Assembly (NCBI GenBank): GCA_023375675.1 | Contig: JALQBC010000019.1 | Location: 496,001-560,000 of the forward strand | DNA from: Cytospora piceicola | Lineage: Eukaryota; Ascomycota; Sordariomycetes; Diaporthales; Cytosporaceae | DNA: 64,000 nt | Direction: 5' to 3' | In this document: positions 1-11,014 of the stretch, in pieces | Position numbering within the stretch: position 1 is the first letter of the stretch | Layout of the letters: the number at the start of each line of letters is the position of its first letter | Made by a program: the position numbers and the translations under genes | Notes under the pieces: model-generated | Told to the model about the DNA's origin: nothing | The model's input: the letters and a program-made list of their open reading frames with translations, nothing else | Databases searched by the model: none

Positions 1-87
1 GTTGACGGCAACCATCGTCAATGTCAGTTGGCCTTCCTTCAACCACCCACCCTCCTTTGACGTTGCAGCACACGCCTCACCGCAAAG

Positions 88-2314
88 ATGCCTGCAGCCA
101 CAGGGCCTGGCGATCAGGGCGCCTTCCTAGTCCAGGCCAGGAAGCTCTACGTAGCCTCTAAGTTCAAGGCTTCGCTTGTGCACTTTAAGATGGCAAGTTT
201 ACATGGTCACCACACTTGGCGATACCTTCACTAACCCCCACCCCCTCCGCAGGCATTGGTCAAGTGCAGCTGCAACAGGGACATGGTCCTCACGGCTAAG
301 AAGCTGGGCATCAGTCTCAAGGAGATCTCGATCCCCACCTGCCACTGCAAAGACCTCAATGCCCTGTCGCTGGCCCCGAATCATGACAAGCTGGCCATGT
401 ACAACCTGGCAACCAAGCCCTGCACCTGTGGAAGCGGTCTGGTCTCCTGCGACTTGCCCGCCCACCTCGGGGCCATCGAAGGCATCGCCGCCGCCTACGA
501 CAAGCTCCAGGCCCACAGCAAGGCCCTCCAGTATGCCTCCCTGTACGTCGTGATGGCCCCTCATGTCCCAGAAGGTTACTTGAGGATGGCCAAGGCTCTG
601 CGCTTGATGGACACCCTGCAGGCCTCCGACACCAAGTCTCGGTGTACATGGATCTATCACCAGGCGCTCGAGAGTGTCAGAACCTACGGGAACAAGAACC
701 ACGAGAAGCTGAAGATCCTGCACAGCCTCCTGCGCAAGGACATCATAGTCTCTCTTCCTGCCGAGCTTCAGGCATTGGTCTTACAGCACCTGTCACAGGC
801 CGAACTCTGCCGCTGCATGAGAGTTACCAAATCATGGAACCAGGTCTCTCGCAACCCAAGCCTCTGGAAAGACTTGAGACTTGTGAAGAACTGGTCTGCA
901 CTGACGCCTCGCCCATTACGTCCCGGCGTCCTCAACGATATCATTCTCAACCGTGCCGCCAAGCTGGTCAAGAACTTAGTCATACGTGGTATGAGAGACT
1001 TCGGGATCGACGATACGAAGCTCAGGTCTATCCTCAGGGCGCTTCCTCAGCTCCGGACTCTTGAACTGAGAGGCTCCGACCCGGCTCTTTTCTCGAGGAC
1101 CTCTGTACCATCTTACAAGAACGTGCTAGATGTCTTGTTCCAGGATGCTCCCTCCAGCCTCAGGACCCTTCACGTCGAAGACTTTTTTGAGGAATCCGGC
1201 GGTCGTGGATATGACGATTGGTCGATCCCCCCAGGACCACTGGTTCAGAATCTGCAAGAACTCACGTTCATCAATCTGTCCGACCCTCTGTACTTCCTGG
1301 GGCCTGATGGAACCACCCCGACCGTCTGGCCAAAACTAGAGAAGCTGATGGTTTCTTGCGAACCCCAGATAAGAAACCGGCCACAGATCAACTTTGTAAG
1401 TGATACAAAACACTCCACTGATTTTTTTACCCGTTTAGGAAATAGCTGATAATCTGTAGTTACGTTTAATTACGGCCATGCCTGCCATGAAGGATGTGTG
1501 CATCGTTGGATGTAATGCCTCTGGTGACCCTCGCAAGCCCTACACAATTTCTGCTTCCGCGTTATGGAACACGTTGGAGCGATTTGTGATTCGAAAGTTT
1601 GTCTGGGAACGGGCTATGACGTCAAATATACCTCGGCTGCCCCCTGGTCTTCGCGTCCTGGATATTGGCGGCAACCCTTTATACCTTCTGATCAGATACA
1701 AGATCGTTGCGGACCAACACGAGAAACTCACCGGCGAGCGTTTACCCCTTGCCCTGAGTCAACTGGAGCACCTACGCCTCAGTGAGTTCGATTTCCACAT
1801 CGACAACATCCTACACAGGACCGTCTTGGAGGTGATGTCCTGGTGGCTGGGTCTCCTGGCGCCCAGCATCTCCAACGGCACGCTCACGTCCCTGGACATA
1901 CCCTTCGACGACGACATCCAGGCCCAGTTCGACCAGCTCCTCGACAAGCGCATCATCCGCAGCTTCTCCTGCAACGGCCTCCCGCCCCCGCCCAGCTTCC
2001 AGCCGGCCGGCCTCGTGAACCCCAAGGCCGGCGCCCTGCTCGCCTGGCTCGAGGGCTTCCCCAACCTGGCCACCGTGGGCCTGTTCCCGCGGGACCGGGA
2101 CGCCTGCGCCGCCATGGTCGCGAGGCTCCTGGCCAGGGAGAGCCGCGTCCGCACCATCTACACCAACGAGCTCGTCGGCGTCTACTGGGACGACGCCCTG
2201 GCCAGGGCCGAGGCCAGGGGCGTCCGCATCGTCCGCGCCGACCGTGTCCCCGAGCCGGTGCTGAGGCCGCTCGGCGGGCGGCCGGGCGCCTGGGAGGTTC
2301 TGCGTGTTGGTTGA
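88..2314 (+). CDS. TPR-like / F-box / LRR-like protein, three exons
   Basis: Exons 88-192, 253-1395 and 1460-2314 give about 700 residues. Intron 1 is a GC-AG intron (GCAAGT...CCGCAG, phase 0); intron 2 is GTAAGT...CTGTAG, phase 0. The first 200 residues look like the TPR-type region of fungal F-box proteins (ARKLYVASKFKASLVHFKMA) and carry CxC pairs, including CTCGSG...C, which resembles a SEC-C-type metal motif. The F-box lies at about residues 202-245 (LPAELQALVLQHLSQAEL...WKDLRL), followed by leucine-rich segments (LRTLELRGSD, LQELTFINLS, LEHLRLSEFD) of an LRR-like substrate-binding region. F-box proteins link substrates to the Skp1-Cul1 ubiquitin ligase; that role is inferred from the family and the substrate is unknown. 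The ATG at 88 is the first one in frame with the domain. The gene converges on the ADIP-domain gene downstream. Confidence 0.82.
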
Positions 2315-3031
2315 TGTGCGTGCCCCCCCCCCCTGGGGTCTCGCCATTTTGACGAAGTTCATGATTGTATGAGTAATTGAGGAATGAAACAACCAAGTGT
2401 CCAAGTGTCTAACTGTTTGAGTGACTGAGTGACTGAGTGACTGAGTGACTGAGTGACTGAGTGACTGGGTGACTGGGTGACTGGTTAACCGACTGACGGA
2501 GTGACTAACTGACCAACTGACTACCTCACTGTCCAAGTAAATGATCGAACGGCTGACCGACTGACCGCCTCTGTCTAGCAGTCTTGTAAACCGGTCTGAC
2601 CCAATAAACATCGGATAAATGAGCTACGGCGTGGTCCACACATACCGACTCCAGATGTCGTCGCCGTGTTTTGCCATCTCCACAGGCACATGGTACCTAA
2701 CATCACGAGAAACGTCAACGCATGAGGCTGATTCATCATCGATTGATATCGATAGCATTCATTGGAAACGTCGCCATGCCGAAACCCAAGCACAAGCTAC
2801 CTGGACCAAACGTCTCTCCCCAACAATGACAGACAAGAACATGATGGGACATCATAAAAGAAAAGCACTCTCGCCCGCCAGACGCTCATCATCAGTGAAA
2901 GAAAAACATAGAACCAACCAAGTCCGAGTCCCCCCCCCCCCCCAGCCCCCGCCGCCCAAAGCACCGACTTGGTCGACAGCCGGACCGCCCCCGGCCCGGC
3001 CCGGCCCAGCCCTCCAAACCGACCAGACAGC
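2315..3031. other. Intergenic region between two convergent genes
   Basis: This is the 3' flank of both the F-box gene and the ADIP-domain gene. It holds an 8-bp minisatellite (about 2417-2485) and a 14-nt C run (2930-2943). Long open frames here are shadows of the repeat and of GC-rich sequence; I see no gene. Confidence 0.7.
2417..2485. repeat. Minisatellite, 8-bp unit GTGACTGA
   Basis: About eight head-to-tail copies of GTGACTGA run from about 2420. The last copies drift to GTGACTGG, and degenerate copies (GACTGACGGAGTGACT, AACTGACC) continue to about 2570. It lies just after the F-box gene, probably in its 3' UTR or beyond. Confidence 0.9.
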
Positions 3032-6000
3032 TCACTCCTGCCGCCCTGCCGCCGCCCGCGCCGCCCCCCTCGGGCTGGGCGGCACCACCTCCCCGGAGAT
3101 CAGGCTCTGCAGCTCCCACGGGTTCAGCGTGCTCCTCCTCCTGCTGGCGGCCCTGCCCGCCCGGCCCCGGCCCTCCCGCTTCCTCGGCCTCTCCTTCGCG
3201 GGGCTGGCCCCCCCGGGCGGAGACGGCACGGCCGCTTGGCCATCGCCGCCGCCATCACCGTTGGCACCAGCCATGACGTCGTCGGCCTCGCCGCCGGCGG
3301 CGGCGGCAGGAGCAGCAGCAGCAGCGCCGGGCGGAGCCACGTGGTGCTCGCGCACCGGGGCGCCGCCCGTCTGGCCGTTCTCGTCCGCCGAGCAGCTGGC
3401 CCCCGACCCCGCCATGCCTGCTGCTGGCGCCGACGGCCCGGAGGCCCTCGTGCCCCGCTTGACCGGGTCACCTACATTTTCACTGCCAGGCGCCACGGCG
3501 GAGGTAGAACCCTGCTGTACGGCGGGGCCGGAATCGGTTGTGGTGGTGCTGCCGACGCCCTTGCTCTTGTTCAGCCTCGCGGCCCTCAGCTTGGCCTTGA
3601 CCCGCGCGGCGTCGGCCTCCCGCTCCGAGGCGGCGAGCTTGGCGGCTATGCGAGCCATCGACAGCGGGGACTGTTGGGGTGGCGGCAAGGGCCCTGCGTT
3701 CCGTGGAAGGGGCAGGCGGGAGGCAGCTCTGCCGGGGGAGCGAGTTGGTGAATCTGGGGCCGTGGATGCTGCAGTGGGAGCTGCGCGCTTTGAGCCCGAG
3801 GAGGAAGTGGATGTGGCTGGCTCGGCCTGCACGGTCGTGCTGCTGGGTGGTGGTTGTTTCTTGTTCGCTGGGGAAGCTCTCTCCTTGTCTTCCTGGGCTG
3901 GCGGTGGGGGTGGAGGTAGGGATTTGTCGACAATGGGAGACGCGTTGGCGGATGTGGTTGGACGTGGTGGAGGCGGCATGTCGGCCGACGTGGTTGATGC
4001 AGTAGGGGCTCGGGGCTTAGAGCGCTCTGCGGGTTTCGTTACTGCGGTTTTGGCGGACGATGAGGACGTTGCGGCGATTGCTCTGGTGGGCTGCTGTCTC
4101 GTGTGTGGTCTTGCTGTTGCTAAATCCTTCTTGGGCTGTTCTGTCGTTTTCGCTGCGGCTGCTCGAGTAGCTCTGGTCGCTGGTTTCCTCAGTGCTGGTG
4201 CCTCCTTTACGGAAACATCAGACCCGGTGGACTTGGCAGTGGTGGTCTTGCTTGTTGTCTTAGTAACTGAAGTCTCCGGGGAGGGTCTCGTGCTGTCTAG
4301 CAAAGAGTCGGAGTTGATGAAAGCAACAGATTTGGGCCTCGACTCGGGCTTTTCTTCCTGCGGCTCGGCTGAGACTTTAAGCCTCTTCGCAGGCGATTGG
4401 CCCGGCTTCGTACCGTGAGGTGGAGGGGGCGGTGCCCCGTCGCTTTCACTGTTGTTCCTTGAGATGAGTTCTCCAGAGCGTTTCCTCGATTTCTCCATAT
4501 TCATCGTAAATGGCTTGCGGTTCCCTGCCGCGTTCGACACCTCAAGGGGTGCGGCTTTCTGGGGAGGTTGAGCGGGCATGGACGTGGAGTCCTCCGTTGA
4601 CTGCTGAAGAATCTCGACATTAGGCTCCGAGGCCTCTGATTTGTCCATATCAACGTCATTCTCGACGTCCTCGTGGAAATCGCTAGATTCGGCATCGCTG
4701 TCATCAAGTTCTTCTGGGCCGTCTTCGTATCCGGGTGCAGGAACAAGATGCAAAGATCCTGCTGGACTTGGCGACCCCGGCTTTTGGGCGAAGTCAACCT
4801 CTTCTTCCATTTCTTCTTCTTCCTCTTCGTCGTCCTCTTCATCGTCATCCTCTTCCTCTTCTTCTTCTTCTTCTTCATGCAGCGTAGTCAACCCGAAGGC
4901 CGCATTTTTCTGCGCAAACCGTCCACCACTTTGCACCCTGATCGGGCTTAGCCGAAGTCCCATCTTGAGTTCCTCCATGCCGATAGGCCGTCCGTTGGCA
5001 GCCATTCTACGGTGCCATCCGTCAATGAGATGTACGGTCTCCCTCCATCGAGTCTCCATCTTCTCCCAGCCGTCGCGTAGACGGAAGATCTCCTGTTCCC
5101 GGACGACGACTTCCTCCAGGGGCACAAAGGACGGGTTGGTCAGCATGGTCCGCAGGTGGTCCAAGACTGCATCGATGTCGGCAGAGATATCCTCAGGGCT
5201 CGCTACGAGTGTGACCGCATGTGTGTCACGCTTGGACGCAGCAGCGGCCGCTTCGGTCTTTTCCCAGCCACTCATCTCCTTGAGGTTGTCGCCCGTCCTC
5301 CGCACCAGGGCAAGCAGTGTCTCGTTCTCCTCGTTCAGCCCCTTGGCCAGCTGGGCAAGGAAGGCGTTGGTCTCCTGCCTCAGGTCGTAGTTCTCATCCG
5401 CCGTCGACGCACCAGCAGCAATCATGTCCCCCTCGGCGCCCACCTCGCCGACGACCTGGATAGTCGTGATACCAGGCGCCCTCCTCTCGCCGCGCACGCG
5501 GCCCCCGTCCGCAGCGGCCTTCTTCAGCCCGTCGATCTGCCTGTCCCTCTTGCGCACCTCGTTCGCGCAAGTGGCGCGCGTCTCGGCGACGAGCCTCTTC
5601 TGGCGCGCGGCCTCTTCCTTTAGCTTCTGGACGGTCGACTCGGCGGCCTTGAGCTGGGCGCGGACGGCGTTGTCCTCGGCCTCGTGCAGGGCGATCTTGC
5701 GCTGGGCTTCGGTGTACTTCTCCTGCAGGCGGGAGAAGTTGTCGGACTGGCGGAGGGAGTCGGCGCGGAGGGTGCGGAGGGTCGTGGAGAGTGATTCGCG
5801 GTGTTCGGCGTCGCGCTTTTGTGGCCGAGGAAATCTAGGTCAGCGGGGCTGTAATGGAGGGAGGGGACGGTGACGAGGGGTGGGCGAAAGGGGTGGCTCA
5901 CGTCGCGTCTTAGGATCAGATCGTTCACGACGCCGATTATCCTCCCCATCGTGTCGGCGAGGTCATAATCGGTGTCGCCCGGGTCGTCGAAGTCAATGCC

Positions 6001-6084
6001 CCGGCCATCGCGCAACAGTCCTCGAGAGAGCAGTTGATTGTTGATGTACAGCGAGGCTGTGCGCAAGTTGTCGAAATCGATCAT
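3032..6084 (-). CDS. ADIP-domain (afadin/alpha-actinin-binding-like) coiled-coil protein
   Basis: Exon 1 is 6084-5902 and exon 2 is 5815-3032; the intron is GTGAGC...AAAAG, phase 0. The product is about 988 residues. The N-terminus (NLRTASLYINNQLLSRGLL) and the following coiled coil (about residues 60-170, rich in E, R, K, Q and A) match the ADIP/SSX2IP family, whose fungal members include NIMA-interacting TinA-type proteins and are linked to spindle-pole or cytoskeletal anchoring. A long disordered tail follows, with an almost pure Glu/Asp run (encoded at about 4795-4880), Pro, Ser and Ala stretches, and a WELQSLISGEVVPP motif near the C-terminus. The family call rests on the N-terminal part. 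Function is inferred from the family only. The ATG at 6084 fits because the ADIP motif starts within seven residues of it. Confidence 0.8.
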
Positions 6085-8155
6085 GATGATTTCGTCGTCG
6101 TGATTGTTATTGTTATTGTTGTTGGTTTGGCGGTCATTACGCCAGCGTCAAATGGCCGGTGGAAGTTTGAGGAAGGAGGGGTTGTGTTTTGTCTCGGGAG
6201 CAGTTGAAGATGTTATCTGATCTGGTCTGGTCTGACCCGAATCGATATGATAGGAATGGAACGGTATTGCGCAGATTGGGAGGAGGACGGCAAGGCGATG
6301 GGGAGGCTGGCGGCACCGGATCCTGTCGTAGGTACGAACGGGTCCGTCTGGTTGATGTTGAGGCTGTAAGAGATGATATATGCCTACTGGATGTCGCAGT
6401 CAGTCAGGCTATGTGTTGATCCTTGCGGAGACGGACAGCACATCACAGTACTGTGCAATGACAGGATACAAAAGGATACAAAAGGATACAAAACGGAAGG
6501 GTGCAGCCATGCGCGCCATGGTGATCAAGAAGCCGGACTTACTCTTACTTAGCCTTAGCCTTGGTTAGTCTACCTAACAGCCTAGGTACCCAGGTAGCCT
6601 TTCTTGTCTTTGGTGTGTTTGGATGATCTTGGCCCCACGCGTTGGCGTTGGCGTTGGCGTTATTGTTGTTGTTGACTGGGCAACACTGGAACATTAGCAC
6701 TAACACGCTAATAAGCAGAACACACAGAACACACTACCTAGGTACCGAGCACAGCACAGCACACACAGCACACGCTAAAATCCACACGGTACTAAGAACG
6801 CGGTACCTAGTCAAAGTATCCACTCACCGAACCGTATGAAAATTCCAACTCTCAAAAAATCCTATTCTCAATTCGTCCCTCTTCCTTTCTCTTCCTTCCT
6901 CTCATCCTTCTTCTTCACAGATTCCAACTCTGATCTGCAGCAGAGGAAAATCCTTTTGTGGCACGTTTTACTGAACAACCATGGAATGAACCAATTGATG
7001 GTCTGGTTAATCGCGCTGGTCGCTTCTTGTTTCCAGTGCCAGTGCCAGTGCCAGTGCCAGCTGTCCATCTCATCCTCTCATCAACTATTATGTCGCAATT
7101 GACGAAGTTGACGATGATTTGTCCTGGACGGGCCGCATCTACGGTCGGCCTGGAATAGAGGCCGCGATGGGATGCTACCACGGTAGACTCAACTGGTCAA
7201 CTGGTCAGTGTCGCAGTCATTAACCACAGTCGAGTTCAGGATGGGATGCTATTATCCCCCCGCTCGCACTTTGTCGTTTCATTGGTACGTTACTGAACAT
7301 TCCCACATCCTCCATCTCCTCACCTGCACTTATTCTTTCTTCATCCCTTCCGCGCTTTTATATGATGAGTACAATTGGTCCGTGTTTCTGAGCAGCTTAA
7401 GACCCTGTCATATGAGGACGCAACCATGGTGTTTCACCATCTCTGATAATCCAGCATTTTGTTTGCCTTGTTTGCATTACCCTCGGATACATATAAAATG
7501 TTTCTATGGCCAAAGCTAACAAAGTGTCTATTCAGGTCTCTTAGGCTCTCAGTCTTCCACAACATTTCGGTGAGGGCTTCGGTTCCGTAGCGTGCCATGC
7601 CGCTGTGTGTACTAGACTGGTGCTGCTTGCATCAGCAGATGCCGTTCGGGTCTGCTCGATGTCAGGGGTGCCATGAGGGAGCGGTGAAGTGACTATCTAA
7701 ACACGTAGTTGTCCACCGGCGACCAGACCGGCGACCAGTTTAGAAGGCTCACGAAGTCGTGAATCGGAAGCGTCGGTCTCGATTAGATGGTCGGTGAAAC
7801 ATAGCAGCTTCTTGCTGGTTCCTCGAATACAACCTTTATATATTTATACTCTCACAAACCCTCCCATATGAGCTCTCAAGTGACATAGTCCAGGCCAATG
7901 ACCACGGTCAGACGGACACTTAGCAGAGGTTACAGTTGCATGGACCACGTTCTAATTACGACTATGCTGTCTCATGGACAACGAGGGTCTGAGACCCCGC
8001 GTCATGAGAGAAGTGCCATGGTCCGTACAGACGCGGGGTTCCAATGTTTCGTTCCATCCAAGACAAGACATCAATCTAACCTCATTCGAAGTGAGCAACT
8101 CGACTTGATACAAAAGCACGAGATGAAACCCCCTTGATCGCTTTGATTCAATGAA
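6085..8155. other. Divergent intergenic region between the ADIP-domain and GH78 genes
   Basis: This 2.1-kb region must hold the promoters of both flanking genes. It contains short tandem repeats (GTTGGC-type at about 6642-6662, then GTT repeats; CCAGTG-type at about 7034-7060), one exact TACCTAGGTA palindrome (6735-6744) and pyrimidine-rich stretches at about 6880-6920. No open frame in it looks coding. Confidence 0.6.
7034..7061. repeat. Hexanucleotide repeat CCAGTG
   Basis: About four to five copies of CCAGTG lie in the intergenic region. The repeat creates open frames on both strands, which I treat as artefacts. Confidence 0.85.
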
Positions 8156-8159
8156 ATGA
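8151..8159 (+). promoter_or_regulatory. Minimal uORF (ATG-AAA-TGA) overlapping the GH78 start
   Basis: The ATG at 8151 is followed by AAA and TGA. The TGA (8157-8159) overlaps the next ATG (8156-8158), the first in-frame start of the GH78 gene. A second short uORF (ATG AAA CCC CCT TGA) begins at about 8122. Both precede the likely start codons and could reduce initiation at 8156. Confidence 0.45.
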
Positions 8160-11014
8160 AATTCGGATACCCTCCTTATATCTTGTCCCTTGCAACCAGT
8201 ACCCTCTCTTCCGCCATGACTTTGATCAACATGACGGAGGATGCCACTCCTACCAGGGCTGTCCGGCCTGTCGACATCACCTTCGAACACCACCCGGACG
8301 GCTTCGGCATAGGCACTGCCACGCCGCGCCTGTCCTGGCGGGTCTCCGCAGGAACACTGTCTAACTGGACACAGAAGAGCTACAGGATCGACATCGAGAG
8401 GCAGAGGCCCCAAGCACCTCTCCAAATCCCCCTCCAAGCCGCAAGTGAAACTTACCAGGTCGACTCGGATGAGTCCGTGTTCGTCCCCTGGCCCAGCCAG
8501 CCTTTAGCTTCTCGTGAGGTTGCTACGGTCCGGGTCTTGGTCGTCGGAGATGGAGATGGAGATGGAGATGGCAGTGGGACAAACGTTGCGTCCCATTGGA
8601 GCGAACGGAAGACCGTAGAGGCTGGGCTGTTACAGGCGTCTGACTGGAATGCCAAGTTCATCACTGCACCGACCGAGCCGCCCAAGGATGGCGTCCCCCA
8701 CCGGCCAGTGTTGTATCGAAGGGAGTTCACCGTGGGCAGTCATGTTCCCGGACGCGCCAGGCTCTACATCAGCGCTCTCGGGCTGTACGAGGCGTACATC
8801 AACGGCCAGCGCGTGGGGGACCTCGAGATGACCCCTGGGTGGACGAGCTACCACCACCGCCTGCAGTACCAGACTTACGACGTGAAGCACCTGCTGAGGC
8901 CGGGCAACAACACCATCGCCGTCGAGGTCGCCGAGGGCTGGTACGCCGGGCGGCTCCTCTGGATCGACGGCCTGCGCAACCTGTACGGGGACAGGCCGGC
9001 CTTCGTGGCCCAGCTCGAGGTCCAGGACGAGCACGGCGGCGTCGCCCAGCAGGTCGTCTCGGACGGCTCGTGGGCCTGCCACGTGTCGCCCCGGCAGAGC
9101 GCCTCCATCTACGACGGCGAGGTCTACGACGCGCGGCAGGCCGAGGCGCTGGCGGGCTGGGCGGGCTGCGGCTTCGACGAGGCCGGCGCCTGGCAGCGGG
9201 CCGGCACCCTCGACTTCGACTTCTCCCGGGTCGAGCTGTTCGCGCCCGACGCCCCGCCCGTGCGCGTCACGCAGGCCGTCGCCGCCGTCGCCATCACCAG
9301 GAGCCCGAGCGGCAAGACGCTGGTCGACTTCGGGCAGAACGTCGCGGGCAGGGTCAGGGTCCGGGGCCTCCGGCGGCCCGCGGGCGAGGTGCTCACCCTC
9401 CGCCACGCCGAGGTCCTCGAGAACGGGGAGCTGGGCACCAGGCCGCTCCGCCTCGCCAGGGCCACGGACCAGTACGTCTTCTCGGGCGGCGAGGCGGCCG
9501 GCTGGGAGTGGAGCCCGAGCTTCACGTTCCACGGGTTCCGCTACGCCGAGGTCACGGGGGTGTCGTCGGCCGGCGACCTGGCCGCGGGCGACTTCGCCGC
9601 GCTGGTCGTCCACAGCGACATGCGGCGCACGGGCCGGTTCGCCAGCTCCGACGAGCTCGTCAACCGGCTCCACGAGAACGTCGTGTGGAGCATGCGCGGC
9701 AACTTCCTGGCCGTGCCGACCGACTGCCCCCAGCGCGACGAGAGGCTGGGCTGGACGGGCGACCTCCAGGTGTTCAGCCCCACGGCGTCCTTCCTCTACG
9801 GCTCGGCCGGGTTCCTGACCAACTGGCTGAGGGACCTGGCCATCGACCAGGAGGCCGCCGGGGGGACGGTGCCGGTGGTGGTCCCCGACGTGCTGGCCGG
9901 GTACAGCGTGGAGGACCACACCCCCGAGGCGGTGTGGGACGACGCGGCCGTGCTGGTGCCGTGGACGGTGTACAAGTGGAGCGGGGACGTCGAGGTCCTG
10001 AGGCGGCAGTGGCCGTCCATGCGGATGCACCTGGACGTGAGCATCAAGAGGGGCGCCGACGGCCTGTGGGACGACAGCTGTTTCCAGTACGGCGACTGGC
10101 TCGACCCCAACGCGCCGCCCGACCAGGCCGACGCGGCGAGGACGGACGGCACCATGGTGGCGGATTCTTACCTGGTGTACGTCACGGGGATCATGGCGAA
10201 GATCGCCGTGGTGATCGACGACGCCGAGAACGCGATGAGGTACCAGGCCGACTACGACAGGCTGAAGAGGAGGTTTGGGAACAAATACGTCTCCGAGACG
10301 GGCCTCGTCGTGGGCGACGCGGAGACGGCCCTCGCGCTGGTCATCTGCTTCGACTTGCTCGTCGACGACGAAGACGGCGAGAGGCTGAAGGTCGCGGGGG
10401 CGAGGCTGGCGAGGATCGTCAACAAGGCCAAGTTCAAGGTGTCTACCGGGTTCGCGGGCACGCCGCTCATCCTGCACGCGCTCTCGCAGACGGACCAGAT
10501 GGACCTCGCGTACAAGATGCTCCTCGAGCAGTCGTGCCCCAGCTGGCTGTACCCCGTGACCATGGGGGCGACGACGGTGTGGGAGCGCTGGGACTCGATG
10601 CTCCCCGACGGCTCCATCAACCCCGGGTCCATGACCAGCTTCAACCACTACGCGCTGGGGAGCGTGGCCAACTTCCTGCACTCGGTCGTGGCCGGCATAA
10701 GCCCGCTGGAGCCCGGGTGGAAGGCGTTCAGGGTGAGCCCGAAGCCCGGCGGGGACCTGAGCCACTGCGAGGTGAGCTACGAGAGCCCGTACGGGACGAT
10801 TGCGGTGCGGTGGGAGATGGGCGCGCCGTCCACGGTTCTGACGTCGGGGAAGGCGGAGAGGGCGTTCAAGATTAGTGTCGAGGTCCCGCCGAACAGCAGG
10901 GCTCTGGTGGTGTTGCCAGGAGGGAGTTCAGATGAGGAGGAGGATGGGGGTGGGGAGTGGTTTGGGAGTGGAACGTACGAGAGGGCCTGTTCGGTTTCGG
11001 TTTCAGCATATTGA
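8156..11014 (+). CDS. Alpha-L-rhamnosidase, glycoside hydrolase family 78
   Basis: This single 952-residue reading frame has no intron. It shows the GH78 order: an N-terminal beta-sandwich (FEHHPDGFGIGTATPRLSW), the lectin-like domain (RLYISALGLYEAYINGQRVGD...TPGWTSY), the (alpha/alpha)6 catalytic barrel and a C-terminal beta domain. The signature DCPQRDERLGWTGD starts at residue 523; Glu529 is the expected general acid. WERWD has Glu810 as the expected base. The enzyme hydrolyses terminal alpha-L-rhamnose from plant glycosides or polysaccharides. The start is uncertain: the ATG at 8156 follows uORFs, whereas the ATG at 8216 (residue 21) has better context and starts closer to the conserved region. 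There is no convincing signal peptide, so the enzyme may be intracellular. A GDGDGDGDG insertion is encoded by a GGAGAT repeat at about 8547-8570. The coding region is very GC-rich. Confidence 0.92.
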   Translation: MKFGYPPYILSLATSTLSSAMTLINMTEDATPTRAVRPVDITFEHHPDGFGIGTATPRLSWRVSAGTLSNWTQKSYRIDIERQRPQAPLQIPLQAASETYQVDSDESVFVPWPSQPLASREVATVRVLVVGDGDGDGDGSGTNVASHWSERKTVEAGLLQASDWNAKFITAPTEPPKDGVPHRPVLYRREFTVGSHVPGRARLYISALGLYEAYINGQRVGDLEMTPGWTSYHHRLQYQTYDVKHLLRPGNNTIAVEVAEGWYAGRLLWIDGLRNLYGDRPAFVAQLEVQDEHGGVAQQVVSDGSWACHVSPRQSASIYDGEVYDARQAEALAGWAGCGFDEAGAWQRAGTLDFDFSRVELFAPDAPPVRVTQAVAAVAITRSPSGKTLVDFGQNVAGRVRVRGLRRPAGEVLTLRHAEVLENGELGTRPLRLARATDQYVFSGGEAAGWEWSPSFTFHGFRYAEVTGVSSAGDLAAGDFAALVVHSDMRRTGRFASSDELVNRLHENVVWSMRGNFLAVPTDCPQRDERLGWTGDLQVFSPTASFLYGSAGFLTNWLRDLAIDQEAAGGTVPVVVPDVLAGYSVEDHTPEAVWDDAAVLVPWTVYKWSGDVEVLRRQWPSMRMHLDVSIKRGADGLWDDSCFQYGDWLDPNAPPDQADAARTDGTMVADSYLVYVTGIMAKIAVVIDDAENAMRYQADYDRLKRRFGNKYVSETGLVVGDAETALALVICFDLLVDDEDGERLKVAGARLARIVNKAKFKVSTGFAGTPLILHALSQTDQMDLAYKMLLEQSCPSWLYPVTMGATTVWERWDSMLPDGSINPGSMTSFNHYALGSVANFLHSVVAGISPLEPGWKAFRVSPKPGGDLSHCEVSYESPYGTIAVRWEMGAPSTVLTSGKAERAFKISVEVPPNSRALVVLPGGSSDEEEDGGGEWFGSGTYERACSVSVSAY

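Noticed and set aside
2619..4418. 599-codon + strand frame opposite the ADIP-domain gene
   Set aside because: It is antisense to a low-complexity coding region; the translation is Ala/Ser/Pro repeats without a domain.
8630..10765. Very long open frames (over 600 codons) opposite and alongside the GH78 gene
   Set aside because: They come from the high GC at third positions of the true gene. Their translations are Arg/Pro/Ala/Gly-rich with no domain.
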